Shown: positions 33,814-45,528, numbered from the stretch's first letter. The stretch is 64,000 bases of DNA from Charina bottae (GCA_023362775.1 JALMGJ010000020.1:4216001-4280000); one strand, 5' to 3'. Notes: a model not told the origin generated them from the letters alone. Numbers and translations are program-made.

Positions 33814-36800
33814 TCATATTTGGTCAAGTCCCAACTTTGTAATCATGGTTGCATCTTTTTCAATGGACAAAGCTTTTGTGAACACATCTGCCACATTTAG
33901 TTCAGAAGGACAATATTCTAATTGTATGAACCCCTCTTGTATAGCATGTCTAACATTCTTATACTTTACATCAATGTATTTTGTGCGACCTTTGACACTT
34001 TCAGTTAGAGCAAGTCCAATACATGATTGTGAGTCCTCATATACAGTATAAGGTAAGTTTATGTTTACAGTTAGATCATGAAATAATTGATTACACCAAT
34101 GTAGTTCATTTACTGCCTCACTGAGGGCACTGTACTCTGCCTCCGTGGTAGAAATTGCCACGGAGGTCTGCTTTCTATTGCACCAGGCAACGGACGAGCC
34201 AGCAAACTGACACAGAAAACCACTCACAGATTTTCTATCTCCCTCCTCTGCAAAGGAGCTATCAACATAAATCACAGGCATTTCAGACTTTGTAGCTGAC
34301 ACTTTAAGGCAGAGATTTGCTGTGCCCTTGAGATAACGCAGGATTCTTTTCAATCCTTGCCAGTCTCGCATAGACGGCTTGGCTACCTTACGACTTAGCA
34401 CTCCAACTGAGTAAGCTAAGTCAGGACGTGTCCACTGTGTTAGGTGTAGCAAGCTGCCTACAGCAGAGTGATATACCTCAGGGTGTGGACAAGGTTCCTC
34501 ACACGTGTCACTCTTTAGGAAATCAAGAACCATCGGGGTTTGGTAGGTTTTGCATCTGCCATATCAAGCTGACTCAACAACTGATCAATTTTTCTCTTCT
34601 GACTCAGATAAAACTCACCACTCTGAGATCTAGTAACTTCAACACCCAAATAATATTTAAGTTTGCCCAAATCCTTCAGTTTAAAATACTGTCTCAGCTG
34701 ATTGGCAAATTCTTGCACAAGGTGTACAGAACCAGTTGCTAAGCAAAAATCATCCACATAAGTAAGCAGTACTGTATAGTTACTGCCAGAACCTCTTATG
34801 TACACACAGGGATCAGCAACTGATTTTTTAAATTCCAGTTCTGTTAGAGCTGCATCCAAGCACTGATGCCAACAACGACCGGCCTGCTTTAACCCATAAA
34901 GCGCCTTGCGTAGTCTATAGACTTTCTGGGAATTGTCACAAGCATAGCCAGGAGCCTGCTTCATGTACACTGTTTCAGGGAGATCTGCATTCAAATATGC
35001 TGTGTCAACATCAACATGATGGACAACCATTTCACGCTGTGCAGCCAGAGAAAGTACCATACGTAAAGACTCTGGTCTAGCTGTGGGTGCATATGTGAGA
35101 TCATAGTTCAAAAACCTTTCTTGTGAAAATCCCTGAGCAACAAGCCTGGCCTTGTACTGCACTGTGTTATCAGGAAGAAGCTTCTTTCTGAATACCCATC
35201 TGGAACCTATAGCTTTCTGGGATGGGGGCAAGTCAGTGACTTCAAACACCTTTTGACTCACTAAAGCCTCAAACTCCTTATCCATAGCTGTGTTCCATTT
35301 CTCCTGCTCCTCAACAGGCAGGAGCAACACCTCTTGAAAAGACTGAGGTTCACAGGTAATTTGACACACTCTCACCTGCTGAGTCACAAATCTGTCAGGC
35401 TTCACACCCTTTGTGGAACGAGAGGACCTACGAGGAATGACCACTGCACCTTCCTCATCACTGTCTTCTGTCTTCTCACTACCTGATTCCCCCTCCAGAT
35501 CCTGAATCTGCTCAGGTGAAATTTCCTCCTTCTTCACCTGAGGGGACCTTCTCACCACACTAGGAGACTGGGAAACAGAAGGTAGCTGGACTGGTTGTTG
35601 TCCATTCACAGGAGCATGGACAGTAGGCTGTATACTAGATGGCAACAACACTTCTGAACTAGCATTCAACCTGTCCCAACCAGTAGGATGCTCAAAATTA
35701 GCACTTCTGGAGTCTACCACTTGACCATAGCCTGCAGAAAAACGGTAACCCTTAGATCTTGATGAATAGCCAACAAACCTTAAGCGCTGTGCTTTTGGTT
35801 GGTTCTTCCTTCGCTGAGACCTGGGGATGTGAACATATGCAAATGTTCCAAAGACACGCAGGTGCTTCAGCGAAGGGCGCTTGCCAAACAAAAGGAAGTA
35901 AGGAACTTCATTTACAGATGAATTCCACGCCCTGTTGGTTAGATACACTGCAGTCATGGTAGCCTCACCCCAGAAATGGGATGGCACCTGAGCATCTAAC
36001 ATCAGGCTATTTTAATGGTATTAACAACACCAATCTTCCTTTCTGCTATTCCATTCTCAGCTGGAACACCAACATTGGCAAGTCTATGGGAGATTCCTTT
36101 CCTACAAAGCCAATTCTGGAACTCATGGCTTAGGAACTCTCCACCACGATCAGACTGAAACTGACCCACTTGATAACCATAGTTTCTTTCCACCATTGCA
36201 ACAAACTCCTTAAAGCAAGCAAAGGCTTCCGCTTTAGACTTGAGCAAATAACAAAACGTAAAGTGAGTATGGTCATCCACCAGAAGAAACATGAAATGTG
36301 CCCCTCCTTCACTAGGAGCATAGGGGCCAGCTAGGTCTCCATGAACCAACTGAAAAGGTCTAGTTGACACTCTGTCACTTTTCCTAGCAACAGGCGCAGC
36401 CTTGATCATAGATTGTTTACACACAGTACAATCAAGAAAATCATCACATTTTCTGGACCCTAGCTCAGGATACACCTTGGCCATCTGGGACAAATTTCCC
36501 CACCCGGGATGTCCCAGAACTCTGTGAAAATAATGGATGCATTTATTATGTGGGGGAACATTGGAAATACAATTTCCAGCCACAATCCCCTGTTTAGGAA
36601 GCATTTCATACAACTGATTTACTAATCTCCCCCTAGCACATTCAATTCCATCTTTTTCAATAGAACATCCAGTACCCTTAAACACAACAGTATATCCAGA
36701 CTTGACCAGGGCTGGAATGCTGAGGAGGGAAAAATCAAGTGTAGGAACACACAACACATTTTGCACACTTACCCCCAAACAAGGAATATATACTTCACCC

Positions 36801-37756
36801 TGAAAAGACACATCAGCCATGGATCCATCAGCTAGAGCAACCTGTTGGATTTTAGGCTTGCATTTTGTTAACAACAACTGTTCATTGTTCACAATGATTT
36901 GGCTGCAAGCCGAGTCCAATAGCCAAGTCTCTGGAGATCGCTTACTCACAGCAGTCAGCAGAGCAGAAACTTAGGTACCCTGTCTGGGCAGCTTCCCCTT
37001 CTTTCGCACAAACCTCTTTCCACTGGCACTACCCGCTGGGTGAGGTGGCTGAGGACAGTCCTTCAAGAAATGCTGAGTAGAATTACACCGATAACATCTT
37101 CTTACAGCACATGCAGACTCTGTTCCAGCAGGAAAACGCTGTTCAGAAGTTTCAGGAACAGCAACAGATGGCTTACCCTGCATCCTTTCTAGGTCACGAG
37201 CTTGCTGGATTTCTTGCAGCCGATTTGTGAGATAATCCACAGTAAGATCCTGGGGTCTTAACGTCTGCGTTGCCTCGATGAGCATATCAAAGCTGCTGTC
37301 CAAGCTTGACAATATAATACAAGCTCTCTGCGTATCTGGGACCACAACATCCCGCTCCGCAAGTTCAAGAAACAAAGTCTTGAGTTTATGGAGGTGGGTC
37401 ATCACGTTTCCACCTGGTTGCAGCTTCAAATTGTAAAGCTGACGTGATAGTCCAACAATGGCAGCAGAGGTTTGCTTTGAATAAACGGCTTTGAGAGCTT
37501 CCCAACATGCATGTGCAGTGTCTAGATTGCTGATATGCAGTAACTGAGATGATTCCAGTCCCAGAATCAAATTGCCATAAGCACGATCCAAACACAATTG
37601 CACTTTGTCAGAAACGGGACCAGCTGGAGGTGGGTCTTTCACATATTTCCACAAGCCTTCTTTTAAAAAGAATGATTTAATCTTCACACACCAGGTCCGA
37701 TAGTTTGTGCCATCCAAGCGCTCAAAAGGCAGACTAGTCAGTCCTGTAGCAGCCAT
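33814..37756 (-). pseudogene. copia element 3 gag-pol, one nonsense and two frameshifts
   Basis: Starts at the ATG ending at 37756 (Gag, RLDGTNYRTW), with knuckle CYRCNSTQHFLKDC and protease DSACSQI. A TAA at 36971-36973 lies between the knuckle and the protease. Integrase includes HRVLGHPGW, CTVCKQSM, QSDRGGEF and ENGIAERK. A 1-bp loss near 36010 and a second near 34535 shift the frame. RT has LLTYVDDF, and RNase H has ISTTEAEYSALSEA, ending at 33814. Where element 1 has a G9 run in integrase, this copy has GGAGGGG and stays in frame. Confidence 0.92.
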
Positions 37757-37859
37757 GCTGACCACTCAAAGAAAAACACGATTACTCTAAAATGCAGCCT
37801 CAAAAAACAAACCCCCTTTTACAGCCAGATTCAACGCAGCAAACAGCGTGACTTCCACA

Positions 37860-37875
37860 CTGGGCAACCATAACC
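37860..37875 (-). promoter_or_regulatory. Variant primer-binding site, initiator tRNA-Met-like
   Basis: On the minus strand GGTTATGGTTGCCCAG follows the 5' LTR. It equals the initiator tRNA-Met anticodon-arm complement GGTTATGGGCCCAG with two bases (TT) inserted, so it is probably a decayed half-tRNA primer site. Confidence 0.6.
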
Positions 37876-38505
37876 TGTGGGATATGCTGGCTTATGGGGT
37901 TTCAGGCGCAGAGTAAACAAACAGAGTGCAGCATTTAGGGCTAAAAGTGTTTACTTGTAGCATAAGGCAATAAATGCATGTACTGTATAGTTACATTATT
38001 GCAAAAAAGGAAAAAACAAACCATAAGCAGAGTTTCGTTCCTTGGTTCCTTTGGTAGATATGAAGGATGCCATGGCCACAGACACAGCCAGGCATAGTTA
38101 TGCACAGGAACAGATCACATACAGGAACATGGCAACAAGACCAGACAGAAGTCAAGAAGCATAGACCCATAGTTCACAGCTGAGATATACACTTGTTTCA
38201 GCTTTCTGATTGGAGGGATCTTAGGTGTGACACACACCAGGCCTAAACCATAGGCCATAGCAGTGCTGCATCTAAGCAAGCATGTGATTCCCCCCTTCCC
38301 TTGCTCTACACAGAGCACGGCTTCCCACAGAGGAAATCAGGAGACATTATTCCCATGAGAATCTGTAGCCAAAACAATACGCACGTGGTAGTTGTTATCA
38401 GGCCACCTGCACTTCACGTCACCATGAGAACAGAGCAGAGTAATAGTAAACAGAAAGTATACAGTGAAGAAAGCAATTTGTTTTTTTTACACAGAAACCC
38501 CGACA
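37876..38505 (-). repeat. 5' LTR of copia element 3
   Basis: 630 bp, TGTCGGGG...CATATCCCACA on the minus strand. The half nearest the primer site (R/U5) resembles the element 1 LTR (TTGCAATAATG, TTGCCTTATGCTA); the outer half does not. Confidence 0.92.
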
Positions 38506-38565
38506 TAAACATCTCTAACCAACACTCCTAACGGCCCTGCACCCAATGCAGCTCGTGGAGCAAAG

Positions 38566-38806
38566 GTGTTATATGTGCTGATCTTGGTGCACCCAAAATT
38601 GCCCTGCAAAATTCTGCACCAGCTGTAGCTTCCGGATAGTCTTCAAGGGTAGCCCCATGTAGAGCACATTACAATAGTCTATGTGGGAGATGACAACAGC
38701 ATGAGTGAGGGCATCGCGATCCAGGAATGGGCGTAACTGGCGCACAAGCCGAAGCCGTGCAAAGGCCCTCCTAGCCACGACTGCCACCTGCTCTTGAAGA
38801 CATATT
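38566..38806 (-). pseudogene. L2/CR1-clade LINE RT C-terminal fragment
   Basis: The minus-strand translation reads AVVARRAFARLRLVRQLRPF, then ALTHAVVISHIDYCNVLYMG and RKLQLVQN, the thumb/C-terminal region of L2/CR1-type RT. Truncated on both sides. Confidence 0.75.
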
Positions 38807-39815
38807 CATCATCTGTATTATGGGATACATTTGAAACTGATAAGAGAGCTATTGTTTTAAGAGACAGCAATGGTTATGCAAACTGGAGACAAAATTAGGC
38901 AATATACTGGTGTAGGCTATTGACTTCTCTTTCTAGACATGATGGGAATAAGATTTGTGTTAAATTACTCGTTAACTTTCTCCTTAAATGTTTGTATTAT
39001 GAATTTTATTTCATTTATTATCTATTATCTATCTATTAAGATAGATTTATATACATTCACTGAGCACTCTGCTTGTACTGGTCTATGACCGTAATAAATT
39101 GAATTGAATTGAATAGTATTATGAATTTTGAAACAAAACCTAAACAAAATTATTGACAATGCCCGTCAACTACTATTTAAAATTCTTTTTTCTCAAATAT
39201 CATTACAAAGCTAGATATCCCGCATCCTATATCTATGCATTTGATTTTTATTTCCTAAGTGAAGAACTTTGTATTTGTCTCTGCTAAAGTTCATTCTGTT
39301 ACTTTCTCTAACCTATCAAGAACATTTTAACATTTTATTTCTGTCTTCTAAGCAATTAGCTCTCTCACTCAATTTTGTGTCTGAAATTTGAAAACCATCC
39401 CCTCCACCTCTTCATACTCTCTCATCAGCTGTCTATGTCCTCTAGGCATAAAAACAGACTCATCAATCTAAGCTAAGCAATAAAGGAAATAATTCTTCCC
39501 TAGTAAAAATAGTCATGAAAATGTTCTTATCTTTATTCAGCAGCACTGTGAGCCAATATGAAGTAAGGGTTCTAAATCTCCACCCTTACGAGTAATAATT
39601 ATATGACCCACATAGATATCTCTGAAGATCCCTTAAGAGGAGCAATTTCCATGATAAATTTTAAATCTTTTTAAATATCTAAGCAGTTCTCTTTTTGTTC
39701 TCTGTCCAGTCACCTTTTCCTCTCACTTTATCTTCACCCAATTTTTACCCCTATCCTTTTTCCGTGTTCACCCTTTTCTTTTTTTGCTGTTTCTGCTGGA
39801 AAGATGAAAAAGAAT

Positions 39816-39861
<46 letters not shown>

Positions 39862-40228
39862 GTAGTTTTGTCTTTTTATGTGAAAATGGTTGGTGTGTAA
39901 AGATGGGGAAATCAATCTTATAAATGGAGTACTTTATTTTACAGGCAATTAATTTTAATTGGTAGCTAGTAATTCACTTGATATATTTTTCTTCTCTGGT
40001 CTTCTCCTGGGGGGTGGATGGGGGGAATATGGCCTTTTGCAACCACATACATGAACACATTTTCTGAGGAGGGAGCATCTTCAGGATTGATTTCAGCTAA
40101 AGTTGGCAACCTAGGTTGACAAGTTGGTGAAGCTGGGCATTGCAGAGGAATTGTGGGTCATCTTCCTTTCAATTAAATCTAGTAACAATTTTAGCACAAA
40201 GTTTTTTAAGGGGCATTGTCAATAATTT
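38807..40228. other. SPAG16 intron with a LINE-like 3' tail and simple repeats
   Basis: Near 39065-39118 the sequence GGTCTATGACCGTAATAAATT followed by ATTGA repeats looks like the 3' end of a LINE, family not recognised. A (TG)n(AG)n tract lies at 39817-39862. Nothing else is supported. Confidence 0.4.
39817..39862. repeat. (TG)n(AG)n compound microsatellite
   Basis: About 12 TG units run directly into about 11 AG units. Confidence 0.95.
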
Positions 40229-41141
40229 TTGCGATCTTCTGGCTGCAAGCAGCCATCCGGAGGACAGACGGGATTATTCCAGGTATTCTCCTTGATCCAG
40301 AGAACATTTCTGGGCTTCAGGAAAACCTGCCTGAGTCCGAAAAAAGTTACCACGTTGTCAGCTCTGCCAGCTGAACCAGCGGGCACAGCCATTCAGTCTG
40401 CCATTCCCACCGGAAGAGGGTATGCCTTTGAGGATTCAGCTGATTTACCATTTACCTATTTGCCAAGCAGCCTCTCTATAAACTGCTGGAGGTTATTCTG
40501 AATGTGATTGGAGAAAAATATTCCTTGGAATTTTCAACATCAGGGCTGCATTATCAATGTGAACCTGGAATTCCACAGCAACCATGACATCATGTAGCTA
40601 TTTCCACATATCACTGGCACAACATATACTATAGAAGATATATGCTTGGTTTGATCCTGTAATATAAGGAGGATATAATGAAATTGGAAGGGTTCATCAC
40701 CACCTCACTGTCATGATCAGAAGACTGGTAAACTCTGGATTAATAATGATCTTACCTGAAGGGATGAAAGGTCCATTAATTTAGCCCACCCACCCATTTG
40801 CTCAATCGTAAAGAATCAGAAGGTCTGCTGAATGCTCTGGGAGATTTTCCAAGTAATAGGCTTTGCAATTTGAGTAACAAACTAGTGCAGGAAAAGTGAA
40901 ACACACATTCATATTGTGTTATGAATTATCATACATGGTAACTTTACCCAAAGGAAATGCCTGAAGCTTCAGTGGAACATTTTTACTCCTTCCATTACTT
41001 CACCAAAGCAGTAAGAGGAAAGAAAGCAGGCCAGGTGACATTTAAATTTCAAATCAATGTACACGTATTTAGTGGCTTACTTCTGAATAGTCTGTCTGTC
41101 TGTCTGAGTGTCTGTCTATCTATCTAGCATATTTGCAATAA
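40229..41141. repeat. Duplicated segment, copy A (uninterrupted)
   Basis: About 910 bp aligning almost base for base with 58911-63027 once the insertions there are removed. Shared landmarks are GCGATCTTCTGGCTGCAAGC at the start, ATGCCTTTGAGGATTCAGC, GGATATAATGAAATTGG, TTTAGCCCACCCACCC and a GTCT/ATCT tract before CATATTTGCAAT at the end. It is non-coding as far as I can see, and I cannot name its family. It serves as the empty-site reference for two insertions in copy B. Confidence 0.88.
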
Positions 41142-41580
41142 GTCATTCACAGATGCAATCCATGCTGTCTCGTTACTGTGCCCAGGCCTGAAACCTGATT
41201 GTAAGGTATCCGAGATAATCTGTTTTATGCAGAACTCTACCACCACCTCAGCAACCTCCCCAAGAAATGGAAGGTTGGAAATAGGTTGAAATTGTCCAAT
41301 ACCATTGGGCTCAGCGATAGCTTTTTGTGGAGTGAGCAGACCATTGCCTCCTTAAGTATAAGTGGAATCACCCTTTCACTCAACAATGAATTCACCACTG
41401 CCTGATCCCAGCCATGTGTCATTTTCCTGGAGGCCTTGACCAACCAGGAGGAACACGGATCTAATGAACAGGTAGCCACACTGACAGCCATAGTTTCAAG
41501 CAGCTCAAACAGGGAAGCAGAAAGCAAATACAGCACCAGCAGTCCCATCTGTTCCCTAGATCCCAAGTTCACAAATAGAG
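41142..41580 (-). pseudogene. L2/CR1-clade LINE RT fragment
   Basis: Minus-strand frame 41237-41572 contains KMTHGWDQAVVNSLLSERVI, then LILKEAMV and SPMVLDNFNLFPTFHFLG. This corresponds to the LLKKPSLDP...YRPVSNLPFLGK region of L2/CR1 RT. Downstream, SGLGTV-like sequence follows with a frameshift. Confidence 0.7.
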
Positions 41581-42285
41581 TCTCACATTGAGTTATCTGC
41601 AGCTTTTTTCTCCCTCACTGTAAAAGGAGCTACCAAATGCTAATTTACTTTTCCCAATGGTGGAAAGTGCAACTTTCTCCTACAGAGGTCTCTGAGTCTT
41701 CAAATAATGTAACTACCCACACTACTCTCCTAATCCTCCTTTCCCTGCTAGCATCAATATCTTTTGAATCCCCCAACTTCCAGGATCTACCTACCCTTCT
41801 TCCACTTCGGCAGTTTCAGTAGTGCAAGCAGAGGGTACATCCTCCCATCCCCTCAATTCCAGCTGGCCATGTTTGCTGCTAAGTGGGATTAGGCTGGTGC
41901 TGCAATTCAGAGAATCTTCTGACTCAGCAATAGTTGTATTGGTTCCAGTTTTCAGTTTTGCTTTGCACAACCCTATGGATATACAGGGTTATCTTAGCAC
42001 TGTTTTAGACCTTACGGTCCAGATTAACCATCCACCTTAGGATATGGAAGAATAGAACTAAATTTTAAGCAACTGGGGTGGCTTGACTTTTCAAAAGGAT
42101 ATTTTATTGGCTTGACATTTTAAAATATTGATATTCTAATTAATGGCAGACTCAAAACTTGCATACAGAAAAAAAATTCCCCAGTATGAAAACATAGAAA
42201 CAAAAATAAAAAGCAACATTCCAAGTTTCAAAAATGAATAGTAATTTGAAATACAAGATCCCCTATTTAATTAAGGAAGATTTAC

Positions 42286-42413
42286 CATTCAGTTTGAAAG
42301 CAATCTAGTGTCCTGTTCATTCCCATTCTGATTAGAAAATTGCAAAGAAAGTCATCTACAATTTCAGGTGTTTCAGACAAAGACTGTTTAGTAATCTGGC
42401 CTGGCCGTTGAGC
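42286..42413 (-). CDS. SPAG16: SPAG16 internal exon (LisH-like region)
   Basis: A 128-nt minus-strand exon with a TTTCTAG acceptor (AG at 42414-42415) and a GAATG|GTAAA donor (GT at 42284-42285). It starts in phase 0 after exon 47440-47538 and ends with TG of a Trp codon completed at 16025. The translation contains DFLCNFLIRMGMNRTLDCF, resembling the LisH-like dimerisation motif at this place in SPAG16. It sits at the left end of the intron that holds the Penelope palindrome. Confidence 0.92.
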
Positions 42414-42415
42414 CT

Positions 42416-43173
42416 AGAAAGAAAAAATCAGGAGAAACTTTTAGAAACACCATCTACCTCATCATTTGTTTCAGGAAAATATTTTTTTTAAATCACAGGC
42501 TACTTCCTTTAGATATAGATAGTTTATTTCTTATGATCCAGTTTATTAGAGTAACTTCACAAGGATAGTCATGAATTTAGTTCAATGAACTGTCATTAAC
42601 ATCTATGCTGCAACAGTCTGGAAGTTAACTGTGTCCAAGGGTGGCCAAATATCAGGAATTATGTTGGATACTGTAAACTGAATCTTTTAACATTTTTGTT
42701 CTCCATCCTTCTTCACCTTCTAGTAGTCTCACCTTTTGTTCCCCCTTTTTTTTTGTTCTGTCCCCTCCCCTATATGGCCCTCTCCAACAAGTCTGGAAAC
42801 AACTAGATGGCAGCAAAGAATTGGATTAGATGGTAGTTTTTTGCTACCATCACAATGTTTGCAGCCCAAACATAGGAGCCCTACATTGTAGGGGAGAGAA
42901 TAGACCTTTTGTAAGAGTGTGGAGGAAGAGTCTGTGTTGGTTTGATAAGTACACATCTAACATTACACTTCATTAATAAGTAGTTAGTTTTTGTTATGGA
43001 CATCCCTGAGAAAGTCACACATTTGAGGAAAAGAAGTGGGGCAATATCAAATTTCTATCTACATGCTATATGGCTTAGCCTTAATACAAGGCAATCTTAC
43101 CCAGTCTAATAGCTCAACTCATACAAACTGCTTGTTTTCTCAAGTCAACTATGCAGAATCTTGCATATTAAAT
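42416..43173. other. SPAG16 intron, nothing recognised
   Basis: Intronic sequence between the LisH-like exon and the Penelope insertion. No gene, repeat terminus or structured element is supported. Confidence 0.5.
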
Positions 43174-43270
43174 CATTATTACATTGTATTGTCGAAGGCT
43201 TTCACGGCCGGAGTTCAATGGCTGTTGTGGGTCTTCCGGGCTGTGTGGCCGTGTTCTGGAAGTTGTGGTT

Positions 43271-43312
43271 CCTAACGTTTCGCCAGCATCTGTGGCCAGC
43301 ATCTTCAGAGGG
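43271..43312 (-). ncRNA. Hammerhead-like ribozyme motif, left Penelope copy
   Basis: The minus strand reads CCU-CUGAAGA-U, then GCUGGC-CACAGAU-GCUGGC, then GAAAC-GUU-AGG. The CUGANGA and GAA cores, a 6-bp stem II (with two G.U pairs) and a CCU/AGG stem I can be drawn. Stem III is minimal (ACGU, self-complementary). The extra U after CUGAAGA is non-canonical. Hammerheads are known in Penelope-like elements. Confidence 0.6.
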
Positions 43313-43381
43313 CAGGAGCACAGATAGAAGCAAAATCTCTGTGCCCAGGTAGAGTGGCAATGTTCTATTTATAGAGCTAAA

Positions 43382-45523
43382 TTATAGGAGATTAGGTGGG
43401 GTTTTTTGTTGTGTTGAAATGTTAACGAGTGGCTGATGAGCGTGATTAGCATGTTCATTGTGAGAAGTATTCCCATGTCCTGGTGGTTGGACTGAGTTCG
43501 TTGACCTTTTGCAGGCTGTGTTTTTCAGGACTGGTAGCCAGGTTTTGCTAATTTTTAAACTTTCTTCTTTTTTATTGTAACTGTGCTGGTGTTTGTGAAT
43601 TTCAATGGCTTCTCTGTATAATCTGGTATAGTGGCTTTTGGTGTTGTCCAGTATTTCTGTGTTTTCAAATAGGATTTTGTGTCCCGTTTGCTTGAGAGCA
43701 TGTTCAGCTACTGAAGGTTTTTCCGGTTGCTGTAGTCTGCAGTGTCTTTCATGTTCTTTTATCCTGGTGTGAATGCTTCGTTTTGTGGTTCCGATGTATA
43801 CTTGTCCACAGCTGCATGGTATGCGGTATACTCCTGCAGCGGTGCGGGGGTCCCTTTTGTCTTTTGCTGATTTTAGCATTTGTTGTATTTTTCTGGTGGG
43901 TCTGAAGACTGTTTGAAAGTTGTATTTTTCCATCAGTTTTCCCATGCGGTCAGTGACTCCTTTGATGTAGGGCAGGAATACTTTGTTTGTGGGGGGCTGT
44001 TTTTCTTCAGTTGGATATTGTTTTCTTGGTTTGATGGCTCTTTTTATTTCATTCTTGGAATAGCCATTTGCCTGTAGGACCCAATTCAGATGGTTAAGTT
44101 CATTGTTGAGAAATTGGGTTTCACAGTTTCGATTAGCACGATCCACCAAGGTTTTGATCATGCCTCTCTTTTGTCGTGGGTGGTGATTGGAATTTTTGTG
44201 TAGATATCGGTCCGTATGGGTGGGTTTTCTGTATACTTTGTGTCCTAGTTTGAGGTCCGGATTGCGTATGACCAGCGTATCTAAAAATGGAAGTTTGCCA
44301 TCAGTTTCTTTTTCCATGGTGAATTGTATATTGGGGTGGATGCCGTTTAGGTGGTCCAGAAATTTCTCCAGTTCTTCTTCAGTGTGACTCCAAATTGCGA
44401 AGGTGTCATCCACGAACCGGAACCAGACTGTTGGTGTAATGGGTGCCGATTCCAAAGCCTGTTTTTCAAAGTGTTCCATGTAAAAGTTTGCTATGACTGG
44501 GCTCAGGGGGCTTCCCATGGCAACGCCATCCATCTGTTCGTAGAACTCATTCTCCCATTGAAAGTAACTAGTTGTTAGGCAGTGTTGAAATAAAGCTGTA
44601 ATGTCTTCTGGGAAGATTTGCTTAATGAGTGCCAGGGTGTCCCTTACTGGCACCTTGGTAAACAGGGAGACCACGTCAAAGCTGACCAGTTTGTCCGTGT
44701 GGTTGAGTTTTAGGGTGCTGATTTTGTTGATGAAGTGTCCTGAGTCTTTGATGTGGGATGGAGTCTGTCCGATGTGGGTCTGTAAAAGGGTTGCCAAATG
44801 TTTGGATAATTCATATGTCGGGGAGCCAATGGCACTTACAATGGGTCTGAGTGGGATCGAGTCTTTGTGGATTTTGGGGAGTCCGTATAGTCTAGGTGAG
44901 AGAGCTTCTGTCTTGCAAATACGTTGTAGTACGTTGGGATGCAGGGAGGAGCTCTTTATCAGTGTGTTGGTTTGCTTCATGATTTTGCTGGTCGGATCCC
45001 GTCTTATTGTTCTGTATGTGGTGGGGTCTAGTAATTCTCTGATTTTGTCTTTGTATTCATCTATGTTCATAATTACTGTGGCATTGCCTTTGTCCGCTGG
45101 AAGGATGATGATGTCTGGGTCCGAATTGAGGGTCTCTATGGCGTTTCTCTCCTTCTTAGTAATGTTGCTGGTGGGGGGCTTTGCTTTCCTTAGGATTCTT
45201 GCCACTTCACCCCTTATTTCTTCTGCTTCTTCCTCTGGACGTTGGTGAATGGCTGATTCCACATTGGCAATGATATCTTCCACTGGAATTCTGGTGGGTG
45301 TAATTGCAAAGTTTCCTCCTTTGCTTAGGATGGAGGTTTCTTCAGGAGAGAGCAGGCGTTCTGTCAAATTGATGACAATGCGTGAAGTATCCAGTGCCGG
45401 TTTTGGTTGACTGTTTTGGCATTTGTTGAATTTTTGCTTTTGTCTGTTTGTGTAGTCAAAGATGTCCTTTTCCATTTTTCTGTAGGATATGGTATCAATC
45501 TTGTCCCAATCCTGGCTTCTCAT
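43382..45523 (-). CDS. Penelope reverse transcriptase with GIY-YIG endonuclease, open frame
   Basis: 713 codons without interruption from an ATG at 45523. RT motifs run from about residue 140: IILPADKGNATVIM, LYGLPKIHK, RPIVSAIGSPTYE, VSFDVVSLFTKVP, GVAMGSPLSPVIANFYME and the catalytic WFRFVDDTFAIW (about 360). The C-terminal GIY-YIG endonuclease begins GVYRIPCSCGQVYIGTT (about 590) and continues through RIKEHERHC. This RT plus GIY-YIG layout defines the Penelope order. The N terminus may be shortened, because the ATG lies just at the head-to-head junction. The ORF is intact, but whether it is expressed is unknown. Confidence 0.92.
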   Translation of the reverse strand: MRSQDWDKIDTISYRKMEKDIFDYTNRQKQKFNKCQNSQPKPALDTSRIVINLTERLLSPEETSILSKGGNFAITPTRIPVEDIIANVESAIHQRPEEEAEEIRGEVARILRKAKPPTSNITKKERNAIETLNSDPDIIILPADKGNATVIMNIDEYKDKIRELLDPTTYRTIRRDPTSKIMKQTNTLIKSSSLHPNVLQRICKTEALSPRLYGLPKIHKDSIPLRPIVSAIGSPTYELSKHLATLLQTHIGQTPSHIKDSGHFINKISTLKLNHTDKLVSFDVVSLFTKVPVRDTLALIKQIFPEDITALFQHCLTTSYFQWENEFYEQMDGVAMGSPLSPVIANFYMEHFEKQALESAPITPTVWFRFVDDTFAIWSHTEEELEKFLDHLNGIHPNIQFTMEKETDGKLPFLDTLVIRNPDLKLGHKVYRKPTHTDRYLHKNSNHHPRQKRGMIKTLVDRANRNCETQFLNNELNHLNWVLQANGYSKNEIKRAIKPRKQYPTEEKQPPTNKVFLPYIKGVTDRMGKLMEKYNFQTVFRPTRKIQQMLKSAKDKRDPRTAAGVYRIPCSCGQVYIGTTKRSIHTRIKEHERHCRLQQPEKPSVAEHALKQTGHKILFENTEILDNTKSHYTRLYREAIEIHKHQHSYNKKEESLKISKTWLPVLKNTACKRSTNSVQPPGHGNTSHNEHANHAHQPLVNISTQQKTPPNLL

Positions 45524-45528
45524 TTTGC

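Larger units (their letters stand above)
33090..38505 (-). mobile_element. Ty1/copia LTR retrotransposon, element 3 (relative of element 1)
   Basis: Minus-strand element of 5416 bp with LTRs 37876-38505 (5') and 33090-33726 (3'), a primer-binding site beside the 5' LTR and the polypurine tract GGAAGGGG (plus strand 33727-33734), identical to that of element 1. The 5-bp TSD TAAAC lies at 33085-33089 and 38506-38510. LTRs differ by a 7-bp indel and scattered substitutions, so it is older than element 1. It lies in the sense direction of SPAG16. Proteins are very close to element 1, but the U3 part of the LTR is unrelated. Confidence 0.94.

Noticed and set aside
45407..45528. N-terminal extension of the plus-strand Penelope frame
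   Set aside because: These bases are the antisense of the left copy's 5' end. The open frame across the junction is a by-product of the inverted arrangement.
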